Positions 5,314-12,745 of a stretch of 18,929 bases of DNA are shown piece after piece. Numbering within the stretch: the first letter of the stretch is position 1; each line of letters starts with the position of its first letter. Under the pieces are notes generated by a model. The model ran no database searches. It was not told the DNA's origin and saw nothing but the letters and a program-made list of their open reading frames with translations. The position numbers were made by a program, and so were the translations under genes. The stretch spans positions 1 to 18,929 of the forward strand of contig JBPCOB010000173.1 of the NCBI GenBank assembly GCA_051000715.1, written 5' to 3'. The DNA is from JBPCOB01 sp051000715 (GTDB lineage: Bacteria; Actinomycetota; Actinomycetes; JALYNC01).

Positions 5314-6270
5314 TTACGCCCGAGCCAGCGCCGCCAACAGGTCCGGTTCCCCCCGCAGCCGGGAGCGGGTGGACGCAGCGACGCGCTCGATGACGTCTTC
5401 CACCCGCCGTCCGCGCATCGGCTTGGCACCCATCACCTCCTGGTCGGCCGGCGTCGCCACGACGACGAGCACCCGGGCCCCTCCGGCACGCAGCCGGCGC
5501 ACCTCGGCGGCGAGATACCGGCGGATCGTGTGGCGCACCCCGAGTTCGAAGCGCAACCAGGTCGCACTGGGCCCGAACGACATCGGCGAGAGCACGACCG
5601 CCACGTCGACCCGGTCGGCCACGACCACGTCGGCGTTGCTGGGTGAGTGGACGCCGCCGTCGACATAGGTCTCCCCGGCCGCCCGCACTGGGGTGAAGTA
5701 CGTCGGAATCGCACAGCTGGCGGCGACCGCCGTGCCCACGTCGACCACCGGTGCCCCCGGGGCTCCGAAGACGACCCGGCGACCGTCGCGGGCGCGGACC
5801 GCGCAGATCCGCAGGTCGCGGTCTGGCCAGCTGTCGCCGTGCACGCGTCGTAGATCGTTAGCGATCTTGTCCGTGCTCGTCCGGCCCGCCGGGAGCACAC
5901 CGGACAGCAGCGCGGCCGGCCGAACCCCCCAAGGACGCCGGCCGGCGGCGAGCAGGATCGAGGGCGCCAGTGGGCCGCGCCGCGCGAACGGCAGGGCCTC
6001 CGCCTCCGGCGCCGCCGGAGCGGCACCACCCGCGTCACGCAACGCTGCACCATCGGCAGACAGCGGCTTGCCGAGCAGGTCGGCCACGAGATCGGGAACG
6101 GAAAGGCCGCCGGCGAGCCCGGCGGCCACCAGGGAGCCGGCCGACGTGCCGACCAGTACGTCGGCTTGGCGCGCGTCGAAGTCGGCGACCTCGGCCAGTG
6201 CGCTGAGCACCCCGAGGTGGAACGCCTGACCGACGTAGCCGCCGGCGCCGAGGATCACAGCGGTGCGCAT
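5314..6270 (-). CDS. Patatin-like phospholipase / acylhydrolase
   Basis: A 318-residue serine hydrolase with the Ser-Asp dyad typical of patatins. The oxyanion-hole loop is GAGGYVGQAF (residues 8-17), the nucleophile is S43 in VGTSAGSL, and the catalytic aspartate is D204 in YVDGGVHSPSNAD. ASCAIPTYFTPV before the D-G-G motif is also typical. It would hydrolyse acyl esters of lipids near the cytoplasmic membrane; the substrate is unknown. ATG 6270 is used because the conserved RTAVILGAGG begins at once; an in-frame ATG at 6288 would add six residues, and neither has a strong ribosome site. Its start is 83 bases from the divergently transcribed DUF1003 gene. Confidence 0.88.
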   Translation of the reverse strand: MRTAVILGAGGYVGQAFHLGVLSALAEVADFDARQADVLVGTSAGSLVAAGLAGGLSVPDLVADLLGKPLSADGAALRDAGGAAPAAPEAEALPFARRGPLAPSILLAAGRRPWGVRPAALLSGVLPAGRTSTDKIANDLRRVHGDSWPDRDLRICAVRARDGRRVVFGAPGAPVVDVGTAVAASCAIPTYFTPVRAAGETYVDGGVHSPSNADVVVADRVDVAVVLSPMSFGPSATWLRFELGVRHTIRRYLAAEVRRLRAGGARVLVVVATPADQEVMGAKPMRGRRVEDVIERVAASTRSRLRGEPDLLAALARA

Positions 6271-6353
6271 GAGGGCATCGTCGCGCATCCGCCTGCGTGC
6301 ACGGCTGGCGCGTCGGGAACGCTTGCAGCAACCAGTCCACAAGGAGGAGCGCT

Positions 6354-6854
6354 GTGCCCAGCCACTGGTCCCACCATCCCGCCGTACGCTCCGGTAGCCA
6401 GCTCACCTCCGGCGAGCGAGCCGCCGATGTCATCCGCAGCGGGATGGGCAGCTGGCCGTTCGTTGCCGTCTTCGCGGCCATCCTCGTCGGTTGGATGCTG
6501 CTGAACAGCCGCCTCTTGCTCGGAGCGGGGGGCCGCCGGCCGTTCGACCCCTATCCGTGGATCCTGCTCAACCTCGTGCTTAGCTGCCTGGCCGCAGTGC
6601 AGGGCGCCATCCTGCTCATCGCCGCCCGGCGCGCCGATTCCATCAGCAGCGAGCTGGCCCAGCACACCTACCGCGTCGACCAGCAGACTCTGGAGCTGAC
6701 CCAGCGGTTGGAGGCTCGTACGGAGGAGGACCTGAGCGTGACCCGGGAGGTCAAGCAGGTCACCGAGCAGGTCCAGCAGCTGACCCTGGCCGTTCACCAG
6801 CACCTGGGCTGCGCCCCGATCCTGGCCTCGCCACCCCGCAGTGGCACACGGTAG
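6354..6854 (+). CDS. DUF1003 family membrane protein with C-terminal coiled coil
   Basis: A 166-residue protein with two predicted membrane spans (about residues 34-54 and 69-91). They flank the DUF1003 signature FDPYPWILLNLVLSCLAAVQG, preceded by GERAADVIRSGMGSWPF. After the second span comes a soluble heptad-like region, about 98-150 (ELTQRLEARTEEDLSVTREV and QVTEQVQQL), probably a coiled coil. The GTG at 6354 was chosen because AAGGAGGAG lies four bases upstream, a near-perfect site; upstream in-frame codons lack one. DUF1003 proteins have no settled function and are sometimes linked to cation homeostasis. The last 15 or so residues (CAPILASPPRSGTR) look unconserved. Confidence 0.85.
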   Translation: MPSHWSHHPAVRSGSQLTSGERAADVIRSGMGSWPFVAVFAAILVGWMLLNSRLLLGAGGRRPFDPYPWILLNLVLSCLAAVQGAILLIAARRADSISSELAQHTYRVDQQTLELTQRLEARTEEDLSVTREVKQVTEQVQQLTLAVHQHLGCAPILASPPRSGTR

Positions 6855-6866
6855 GGCGGCCGGGAC

Positions 6867-6897
6867 CCGGGTCACCGCTAGACGGTCGCTGACCCGG
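6867..6897. terminator. Bidirectional terminator hairpin between convergent genes
   Basis: CCGGGTCA at 6867-6874 and TGACCCGG at 6890-6897 form a perfect 8-bp stem around a 15-base loop that can itself pair CCG with CGG. It sits between the DUF1003 gene and the convergent GNAT gene. No T run is present. Confidence 0.55.
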
Positions 6898-6927
6898 AGG
6901 CTGGCCGGACAACGTGGGCCGGCTCGT

Positions 6928-7350
6928 TCACCCCGCCGTCGTGAAGTCCCAGGTCAACATCACGAAAGGCGCCTCCTCCCGCGCCCCCGCACGGCGATAC
7001 GTGGCAAGCGCAGCCGTGTTGTCCGAGTCCGTGCCAACCCACATGCCGTAGCAACCACGATGTCTGGCCAGCGTGGCCAGGGCGCGGACCAGCGCGGTCG
7101 CAACGCCGCCGCCTCTGGCGGGTGGGGCAACGCTCAGCTCGTACAGGAACATCTCTGTGCCCTTGTCCGGATGAGTGGTCTCGACGCCGGAGACCATCCC
7201 GACAACCCGCTCTGCATCGTCATACGCGAACAACAAGTGGTGACCCGGGTTGCTGAGGAACTGCGTCGTCGCCGCGTCCTGCGGCGCCCCGTCGAAGAGG
7301 TCCGCTCCCGCACCGACCGCGGCGGTATCCACGACCCGCTCAATTCGCAC
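6928..7350 (-). CDS. GNAT acetyltransferase, AAC(3)-I-like
   Basis: A 140-residue GNAT. The acetyl-CoA binding motif A is ELSVAPPARGGGVATALV (about residues 71-88), followed by GMWVGTDSDNTAALATYRRAGAREE, where a tyrosine and the turn after AALATY are typical. DLFDGAP near residues 18-23 and the overall order resemble the AAC(3)-I aminoglycoside acetyltransferase branch, but many members of this branch are not resistance enzymes, so I make no claim of resistance. GTG 7350 is the only usable start in the frame near the conserved N terminus; a TACGTT -10 element ends 6 bases before it, which points to a leaderless transcript. It is divergent from the VOC gene. Confidence 0.8.
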   Translation of the reverse strand: MRIERVVDTAAVGAGADLFDGAPQDAATTQFLSNPGHHLLFAYDDAERVVGMVSGVETTHPDKGTEMFLYELSVAPPARGGGVATALVRALATLARHRGCYGMWVGTDSDNTAALATYRRAGAREEAPFVMLTWDFTTAG

Positions 7351-7356
7351 GTTCCC

Positions 7357-7362
7357 AACGTA
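7357..7362 (-). promoter_or_regulatory. -10 element for a leaderless GNAT mRNA
   Basis: TACGTT on the minus strand lies 6 bases before the GTG at 7350. There is no convincing ribosome site. Confidence 0.4.
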
Positions 7363-7461
7363 GTACCGGTTAATCGACGTGACATCGACCGTTCCCGCGC
7401 CTCCTGCTGCCGGCTGACCGACGCCGCGGCTGCAGGCGGCGCCGTACTGAGAGGCAGCCGG

Positions 7462-7848
7462 ATGACCGTACGAATCAAGAGCGTTACCTTCGACTGTTCT
7501 GACCCCTTCCGATTGGCCGGCTTCTGGTCGCAGGTCACGGGCTTCCGGGAGGACCCGGACAACGGCAACACCCCCGGTGATCCCGAGGGACTGCTGTTGT
7601 CCCCGGATGGATCGCTGGCGTTGCTGTTCATCGCCGTCCCCGAGCCGAAGGCGGTGAAGAACCGGGTGCACCTGGACCTGGTGCCCCTCGACCGTCGGCG
7701 GGACGAGGAGATCGATCGCCTACTGGAGCTGGGCGCGTACCTGACCAGTGATCAGCGCAATCCGGACGGCACCGGGTGGGCCGTGCTCGCGGATCCGGAG
7801 GGCAACGAGTTCTGCGTCGAGCGCAGCGAGGTGGAGCGCCACTCGTAG
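7462..7848 (+). CDS. VOC (glyoxalase-like) family protein
   Basis: A 128-residue single VOC unit made of two beta-alpha-beta-beta-beta modules. The first module begins RIKSVTFDCSDPFRLAGFWSQVTGF; the second contains NRVHLDLVPLDRRRDEEIDRLLELGA and ends in VLADPEGNEFCVE, the typical metal/substrate end of the glyoxalase/bleomycin-resistance fold. Possible metal ligands are H in VHLDL and E in GNEFCVE. The reaction is not predictable from the sequence. ATG 7462 follows GAGAGG by 7 bases. It is a lone gene ahead of the carotenoid operon, separated by 96 bases holding two inverted repeats. Confidence 0.85.
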   Translation: MTVRIKSVTFDCSDPFRLAGFWSQVTGFREDPDNGNTPGDPEGLLLSPDGSLALLFIAVPEPKAVKNRVHLDLVPLDRRRDEEIDRLLELGAYLTSDQRNPDGTGWAVLADPEGNEFCVERSEVERHS

Positions 7849-7896
7849 CCCCCAACCGGCGGACGTGACGCTGTGGACCCGCCCACCGTGCTCGAG

Positions 7897-7938
7897 AGGT
7901 TCGAACCTTCAGGACGGCGCCGGCGGCGCCATTAGGGT
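7897..7938 (+). promoter_or_regulatory. Promoter region of the carotenoid operon with palindromic operator candidate
   Basis: TAGGGT at 7933-7938 lies 6 bases before the GTG of the first gene, a leaderless-type -10. Upstream, AGGTTCGAACCT (7897-7908) is a perfect 12-bp palindrome covering about -48 to -37, and GGCGCC-GGC-GGCGCC (7916-7930) is an inverted repeat across the spacer. The palindrome is well placed for a dimeric regulator. It is not a LexA box, because TTCGAA is continuous rather than split by four bases. Confidence 0.45.
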
Positions 7939-7944
7939 CAACGG

Positions 7945-8649
7945 GTGAGCGAGCCGGTCCCAGCGCTGGTCACGCTGCACTTGTGGCACGTCCCCAGCCG
8001 CCACGTCGGGAGCGCGCTGGCCCGAATGGCGCTCGACCGCCGGACTCTGCGCCGGATCGATGGGGTGCGGTTCGTCAAGCTGCTCGGCACCGGCAGCGGC
8101 CAGACCTTCACCCCCGGCGACGCAAACCTTCGCCGATGGGCGATGCTGGCCACCTGGGCAAGCGCTTCCGACGCCCGGGCCGTGACGACGTCTCCCTCCC
8201 TACGCCGGTGGGACCGAATCAGCGACGAGCGCTGGCGGATCGACCTGCGCCCGCTGGGCTCCCGAGGCCGATGGTCGGGACGCCAGCCGTTCGGCGATCC
8301 GCCGGCGACGCCGTACGCCGGCCCGGTGGCCGTCATCACCAGGGCTCGCATCGCCGTACGCAAGACCGTCTCATTCTGGCGAGCGGTCCCCCCAGTCGCG
8401 GCCGACCTGCACCGGGCCGACGGACTGCGACTTGCGTTGGGGGTCGGCGAGGCCCCGATCGGGCTGCAAGGAACCTTCAGCGTCTGGGACTCCGCCACGG
8501 CCCTCCGGGAGTTCGCGCACCGGCGGCCGGCCCACTCCATCGCCGTGGCCCGTACCGCCGAGGAGGGGTGGTACGCCGAGGAGCTCTTCGCGCGCTTCGC
8601 CGTGCTAGCAGCCGAGGGCACCGTCGACGGCCGGGATCCGCTGCGGTGA
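7945..8649 (+). CDS. crtA: Spheroidene monooxygenase-like protein (CrtA family)
   Basis: A 234-residue protein aligning along its length, from memory, with Rhodobacter CrtA (about 240 residues). Shared blocks are GTGSGQTFTP (residues 48-57), the following RRWAMLATWAS, LALGVGEAPIGLQGTFSVW (about 163-181) and EGWYAEELFARF (207-218). CrtA inserts an oxo group at C-2 of acyclic carotenoids such as spheroidene. In an actinobacterium that makes no spheroidene the acceptor must differ, so the exact reaction is inferred. There is no signal peptide. GTG 7945 is supported by a -10 box 6 bases upstream. Its stop overlaps the next start as GTGA. Confidence 0.82.
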   Translation: MSEPVPALVTLHLWHVPSRHVGSALARMALDRRTLRRIDGVRFVKLLGTGSGQTFTPGDANLRRWAMLATWASASDARAVTTSPSLRRWDRISDERWRIDLRPLGSRGRWSGRQPFGDPPATPYAGPVAVITRARIAVRKTVSFWRAVPPVAADLHRADGLRLALGVGEAPIGLQGTFSVWDSATALREFAHRRPAHSIAVARTAEEGWYAEELFARFAVLAAEGTVDGRDPLR

Positions 8650-9182
8650 CCGAGGTCGCCCGCCTGGGCGCCGAGACGTTCGGGCCGTACGCCGACGCCT
8701 GCGTCGAGACCTACGTCGCCGCCATGAACGCACCGGCGGCGGAGCTGCGCTCCCGGCCGGACTTACTCCGCCGGCACCTGGGCCGCCCCGGCTTCACCGC
8801 GATGGTCGGTCTCGACGGCGGCCGGCTGGTGGGCTTCGGCTACGCCTACCCCGGCCAGAGTGGACAGTGGTGGCACGACATCGTCGTGGTCGGGCTCGGC
8901 CGCCAGGCGGCTGAGCGCTGGATGTCGGACTCCTTCGAGATCGTGGAGCTGCACGTGCGGCCGGAGTCGCAGGGCGCCGGCCTCGGCCGGCGGCTGCTGA
9001 CCGGCCTGCTCACCGGCGCGCCCGGGCGGACCGCGGTTCTGTCCACCCACGACCGGGACTCCCGCGCGCGCCACCTCTACCGGTCGATGGAGTTCGTCGA
9101 TCTGCTGACCGGCTTCCGGTTCCCGGGTCGGGAAGAGGACTACGCCGTGCTCGGCCGGCCGCTGCCGATGCTGGCCGGCTGA
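8646..9182 (+). CDS. GNAT acetyltransferase embedded in the carotenoid operon
   Basis: A 178-residue GNAT. Motif A is ELHVRPESQGAGLGRRLL (about residues 101-118) and motif B is RARHLYRSMEFVDLL. The N-terminal half contains AAELRSRPDLLRRHLGRPGF and MVGLDGGRLVGFGYAYPG, then a WWHDIVV strand. The GTG at 8646 overlaps the crtA-like stop by 3 bases (GTGA), so the two are translationally coupled, and crtO follows 21 bases after. The acetyl acceptor is unknown. Because it is coupled to carotenoid genes it may acylate a carotenoid sugar or a precursor, but it may also be unrelated cargo. GNATs usually act on amines, so O-acylation would be unusual. Confidence 0.85.
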   Translation: MTEVARLGAETFGPYADACVETYVAAMNAPAAELRSRPDLLRRHLGRPGFTAMVGLDGGRLVGFGYAYPGQSGQWWHDIVVVGLGRQAAERWMSDSFEIVELHVRPESQGAGLGRRLLTGLLTGAPGRTAVLSTHDRDSRARHLYRSMEFVDLLTGFRFPGREEDYAVLGRPLPMLAG

Positions 9183-9190
9183 ACCCTCCT

Positions 9191-9196
9191 TAGGCT
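9191..9196 (+). promoter_or_regulatory. -10 element, internal leaderless promoter for crtO
   Basis: TAGGCT ends 7 bases before the crtO ATG at 9204, and the 21-base gap has no ribosome site (only GGTCAGA). crtO may therefore be transcribed independently of the two genes before it. Confidence 0.42.
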
Positions 9197-9203
9197 GGTC
9201 AGA

Positions 9204-10805
9204 ATGCGTGACGTCGTGGTGATCGGCGCCGGCCACAACGCCCTGGTCGCGGCCTGCTATCTGGCCCGGGACGGCCTCAGCGTCGAGGTGGTCGAACGCC
9301 GGGACATCGTCGGTGGCGCGGTCTCCACCGTCGAGCGGTTCCCCGGCTATCGGATGGACGTCGGCTCGAGCGCGCACATCATGATCCGCCACACCGGCAT
9401 CGTGGAGGACCTGCGGCTGGCCGACTGCGGGCTGCGCTATCAAGACCTCGACCCCTGGGGCTTCGCGCCGTTCGGGCAGCCGGCCCTCGGCGAAGAGCAG
9501 GTGGCCATCACGTTCTCCGTCGACCTCGACGCGACCTGCCAGTCCATCGCCTCGGTGTGCGGCGAGCGGGACGCGGCGGCCTATTCCGCGTTCGCGACCG
9601 ACTGGGCAGCGCGCAACGAGCGGATCTTCGCCGCCTTCCAGGGACCCCCGACCGCTCGTCACCTGGGGCGCAGCCTGTGGGGCGTCGGCCGCTCAACCGG
9701 GCTGGGCGGCCTGGAGCTCTCCCGCCAGTTCCTCCAGCCGGCGGACGCCTTGCTGGACTCCCACTTCGACGACGAGCGGCTCAAGGCCGCACTGGCCTGG
9801 CTCGGGGCGCAGGCGGGCCCGCCCCCGTGGGAGGTGGCGACCGCAGACCTGGTCGGCTGGAACGCCATGCTGCACCGGCAGGCACCCGGCCACCCCGTGG
9901 GTGGGTCCGGAATGTTGTCGGTCGCGCTGGCGCGCCGGTTCGCGGCGTACGGCGGCAGGCTGCGTCTGGGCGACGGTGCCGAGCGGATCACCGCGAGCGC
10001 AACCGGCGTGACCGGCGTGCTCACGGCTGCCGGAGAGCACATCCCGGCACGCGCCGTGCTGGCCGGCTGCCACGTGCTGACGACGCTGGACCTGCTGGCC
10101 GACGCCACACTGCCACCGGGGCTGGCGGAGCGCGCCCGCCGCGGCGTACGGGTGGGCAACGGAATCGGCATGGTGGTCCGGCTGGCCACCCGCGACCTGC
10201 CGCGCTACCCCGCGGCGGCCCCCGACGGGTCGACGTACCGGGCTCTCCAGCTGCTGGCACCGGACCGATCCTTCCTGCGAACGGCATACGGCGACTTCTC
10301 GGGTGGGCGCCCGCCGCGGCGCCCGGCCGTGCTGGCGATGACGTTCTCAGCCTTCGACGACACAATCGCCCCCGCCGGCCGGCACAACGTGTCGATCTGG
10401 GGACAGTGGCACCCGTACGAGTTGTCCACCGGTGAGCACTGGGACGACATCGCGGAACGGGAGGGGCGCAAGCTGGTCGAGGCGGTCGACGCGGTGGCGC
10501 CCGGGTTCGCCGGTTCGGTGGAGGCGATGCACGTGCAGACTCCACTCGATCTGGAGCGGGAGCTCGGGCTCCGACGAGGCAACGTCATGCACGTGGAGAT
10601 GGCGCTGGACTCGATGTTCGCCTGGCGGCCACTGCCGGAGCTGGCCGGCTACCGCGGGCCGGTGCCGGGGCTCTACCTCACCGGCGCCTCCATGCATCCC
10701 GGCGGCGGGGTCTTCGGGGCCAGTGGACGCAGCGCCGCACGGGTGCTTCTCGCGGACCGCTCGCCCTCGCCGCTGGCCCGCGCCCGCAAGATGGTCACCC
10801 GATGA
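9204..10805 (+). CDS. crtO: Beta-carotene 4-ketolase, CrtO type
   Basis: A 533-residue FAD-dependent carotenoid oxidase. The dinucleotide fold is VVVIGAGHNALVAACYLARDG (residues 4-24 region) with VEVVERRDIVGGAVSTVERFPGY following. Further family blocks are GSSAHIMIRHTGIVEDL, ELSRQFLQPADALLDS, LKAALAWLGAQAGPP, GCHVLTTLDLLAD, FSAFDDTIAPAGRH, NVMHVEMALDSMFAWRPLPE and the C-terminal LYLTGASMHPGGGVFGASGR. From memory these match Rhodococcus CrtO, of similar length (about 530), almost block by block. CrtO adds 4-keto groups to beta-ionone rings using FAD, which is unrelated to the di-iron CrtW. It implies a cyclised substrate and so a lycopene cyclase elsewhere. Its end overlaps cruF by 4 bases (ATGA). 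Confidence 0.9.
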   Translation: MRDVVVIGAGHNALVAACYLARDGLSVEVVERRDIVGGAVSTVERFPGYRMDVGSSAHIMIRHTGIVEDLRLADCGLRYQDLDPWGFAPFGQPALGEEQVAITFSVDLDATCQSIASVCGERDAAAYSAFATDWAARNERIFAAFQGPPTARHLGRSLWGVGRSTGLGGLELSRQFLQPADALLDSHFDDERLKAALAWLGAQAGPPPWEVATADLVGWNAMLHRQAPGHPVGGSGMLSVALARRFAAYGGRLRLGDGAERITASATGVTGVLTAAGEHIPARAVLAGCHVLTTLDLLADATLPPGLAERARRGVRVGNGIGMVVRLATRDLPRYPAAAPDGSTYRALQLLAPDRSFLRTAYGDFSGGRPPRRPAVLAMTFSAFDDTIAPAGRHNVSIWGQWHPYELSTGEHWDDIAEREGRKLVEAVDAVAPGFAGSVEAMHVQTPLDLERELGLRRGNVMHVEMALDSMFAWRPLPELAGYRGPVPGLYLTGASMHPGGGVFGASGRSAARVLLADRSPSPLARARKMVTR

Positions 10806-11593
10806 CGACAGCCGCGGTGCGCGTCGCACCAAGCCCGGCGCGCCGGGGGGTAGCGCGGCGGGTCCCCGAGCTGCTCGCGGTCGCGACGATTCTCCTGGAG
10901 ATCGGCTACCCGCTGATCCGCGGCCTCGGCCAGGACGTGCTGACCGTCGTCACTGTGGTCGTGTTCTTCCTCGCCTCGACCGCCCACGCGCTGGTGTGGC
11001 AGGGAGGGCGGTGGACCGCCGTCCTGGTTGCCACAACGGCCGGCGGCGGCCTGCTGGTAGAGGCGGTCGGCACCCGCACCGGGCTGCCGTTCGGCCACTA
11101 CTCCTACGCCCACAGTCTGGGCCCGAAGATCTTCGGCGTACCGGTGGTCATTCCGCTGGCCTGGACGATGATGAGCTACCCGGCACTGCGGGTGGCCCGC
11201 CGGCTGGGGCGCAACCCCTGGGTCCGGGTGCTGGTCGGCGGCTGGGCGCTGGCCAGCTGGGACCTATTCCTCGACCCCCAGATGGTCGCGGCTGGTCACT
11301 GGCGCTGGTCGGAGATCGGCGCCACGCTCCCGGGCATCCCCGGCGTACCGGTCGGGAACTACCTCGGCTGGCTGCTCGCCGCGGTCGCGATGATGGCGGT
11401 CCTCAGCACACTGTTGCCCGCCGATCGAGAACCGGCCGACGACCGGGTGCCCTTCGGGCTCTACCTGTGGACCTGGGCCTCCTCGGTGCTGGCCAATTTC
11501 GCGTTCTTCTCCCGGCCGGCCGTGGCCGTGGCCGGCGGGATCGGAATGGGGCTGGTCGCCGTACCGCTGGCAGCCTCGCTGCGACGCCGGTGA
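10802..11593 (+). CDS. cruF: Carotenoid 1',2'-hydratase, CruF (DUF422)
   Basis: A 263-residue integral membrane protein with about seven or eight spans (roughly residues 23-40, 46-66, 72-90, 113-131, 142-157, 187-205, 219-236, 240-259). Family signatures are LLEIGYPL (E33), GLPFGHYSYAHSLGPKIFGVP, and WDLFLDPQMVAAGHWRW (D154, D158), with GVPVGNYLGWLL after. CruF hydrates the 1',2' double bond of an acyclic carotenoid end, giving the tertiary alcohol of myxol or deinoxanthin. It is membrane-embedded, as expected for a lipid substrate. The ATG overlaps the crtO stop (ATGA), and its own stop overlaps the cruG start (GTGA). Confidence 0.9.
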   Translation: MTTAAVRVAPSPARRGVARRVPELLAVATILLEIGYPLIRGLGQDVLTVVTVVVFFLASTAHALVWQGGRWTAVLVATTAGGGLLVEAVGTRTGLPFGHYSYAHSLGPKIFGVPVVIPLAWTMMSYPALRVARRLGRNPWVRVLVGGWALASWDLFLDPQMVAAGHWRWSEIGATLPGIPGVPVGNYLGWLLAAVAMMAVLSTLLPADREPADDRVPFGLYLWTWASSVLANFAFFSRPAVAVAGGIGMGLVAVPLAASLRRR

Positions 11594-12714
11594 GCCGGCT
11601 CGGCCAGCGAGCGGTCGCGGCTGGCAGTCTCGGCGCCGCCTTCGCCACGGCCCATACCGCCTGGAACCTGCGCCAGCTGCGGGTGCCGCCGCTCACTCCG
11701 GCCGAGGTCACCGAACCGGTCTCGGTACTGCTGCCGGTACGCGACGAGGCCCATCAGGTCGAGGCCTGCCTGCGCTCGCTGCTGGCCGCCACCGGGCTGG
11801 CCTCGCTGGAGATCCTGGTGCTCGACGACGGCTCGAGCGACGGTACGGCGGCCGTCGTACGCCGGGTGGCCGGGGCGGACCCTCGGCTGCGGCTGCTGGA
11901 GGGCGCGCCGCCGCCCGCTGGCTGGCTGGGCAAGCCCTTCGCCTGCCACCAGCTGGCCACCGCGGCGACCGGGAGCATCTACGTCTTCATCGACGCCGAC
12001 GTGGTGCTCGAGCCGGAAGCCGTCGTTCGCACAGTGGCGCTGCTTCGTGATGCCGGCCTCGACCTCGTCTGCCCCTACCCGCGGCAGGTCACCAGCTCGG
12101 TCACCGAGCGGCTGGTGCAGCCGCTGCTGCAGTGGTCCTGGCTGACCTTCCTGCCGCTGCGCCTCGCCGAACGGTCCGTTCAGCCGTCGCTCGCCGCGGC
12201 CAATGGGCAGCTGCTGGCCGTCGACGCGGCCGCCTACCGGCGGGCCGGCGGGCATGCGGCCGTCCGTGCGGAGGTGCTCGAGGACATCGCGCTGGTGCGA
12301 TGCCTGAAGGCGGCCGGCGGCCGCGGCGGCGTGGCCGACGGGACCGGGCTGGCCCACTGCCGGATGTACGCCGAATGGCCGGAGCTGCGGGACGGTTACA
12401 GCAAGTCCCTGTGGGCGGCGTTCGGCTCCCCGGCCGGCGCGGCCGGAGTGCTCGGCGTCCTCGGGCTCCTCTACGTGCTGCCACCGGCCGCTGCGCTCGC
12501 CGGCAGCCGGGTCGGGCTGGCCGGTTACGCCGCCGGCGTCCTGGGCCGGGTGCTGACCACGCGCCGGACGGGCGGACGCGCGCTGCCCGACGCGCTGGCC
12601 CACCCTGCGTCCGTGCTGACGCTGGGATGGCTAACCGCCACGTCGATACGCCGGGCCAAGGCCGGCACGCTGGCCTGGAAGGGCCGCCCGCTCCCCGTGC
12701 CCCGACCGGGCTGA
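11590..12714 (+). CDS. cruG: Carotenoid glycosyltransferase, CruG-like GT2
   Basis: A 374-residue GT-A family 2 glycosyltransferase. Motifs: VSVLLPVRDEAHQVEACLRS (residues 44-63), the nucleotide-binding LDDGSSDGT (78-86), GWLGKPFACHQL, the metal-binding FIDADVVL (133-140), CPYPRQ, and the acceptor-side EVLEDIALVRCLK. A C-terminal hydrophobic stretch (about 282-310, with VLGVLGLLYVLPPAAALAG) should anchor it at the membrane. In cyanobacteria CruG glycosylates the 2'-hydroxyl of myxol. Here the cruF neighbour fits the same role, though the sugar and exact hydroxyl are inferred. GTG 11590 overlaps the cruF stop, so the longer upstream open frame that runs through cruF was rejected. Confidence 0.83.
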   Translation: MSRLGQRAVAAGSLGAAFATAHTAWNLRQLRVPPLTPAEVTEPVSVLLPVRDEAHQVEACLRSLLAATGLASLEILVLDDGSSDGTAAVVRRVAGADPRLRLLEGAPPPAGWLGKPFACHQLATAATGSIYVFIDADVVLEPEAVVRTVALLRDAGLDLVCPYPRQVTSSVTERLVQPLLQWSWLTFLPLRLAERSVQPSLAAANGQLLAVDAAAYRRAGGHAAVRAEVLEDIALVRCLKAAGGRGGVADGTGLAHCRMYAEWPELRDGYSKSLWAAFGSPAGAAGVLGVLGLLYVLPPAAALAGSRVGLAGYAAGVLGRVLTTRRTGGRALPDALAHPASVLTLGWLTATSIRRAKAGTLAWKGRPLPVPRPG

Positions 12715-12732
12715 GGCGAATCAAGCGCCGCA

Positions 12733-12738
12733 TACGCT
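12733..12738 (+). promoter_or_regulatory. -10 element, internal leaderless promoter for the desaturase
   Basis: TACGCT ends 7 bases before the GTG at 12746 within the 31-base cruG-desaturase gap. There is no ribosome site. Confidence 0.4.
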
Positions 12739-12745
12739 CGCCGGT

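Noticed and set aside
6841..7461. Open frame extending the VOC gene 200 residues upstream
   Set aside because: It is antisense to the AAC(3)-I-like GNAT. A ribosome site and the conserved VOC N terminus support ATG 7462.
7897..7908. AGGTTCGAACCT as a LexA box
   Set aside because: The half-sites are in the wrong order and lack the 4-base gap of TCGAAC-N4-GTTCGA.
7891..7912. GGTTCGAACC resembling a tRNA T-loop
   Set aside because: The 5-bp T stem does not form around a 7-base loop, and no acceptor, D or anticodon arm or CCA end surrounds it.
10432..11589. A 760-residue reading that extends the glycosyltransferase upstream
   Set aside because: The upstream part overlaps crtO and cruF and is Arg/Gly/Pro-rich shadow. 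GTG 11590 overlapping the cruF stop is the natural start.
11461..12603. 380-residue minus-strand open frame opposite cruG
   Set aside because: It is the complement-strand shadow of a GC-rich gene, rich in Gln/Gly/Arg with no motif. The sense strand has clear GT2 motifs.
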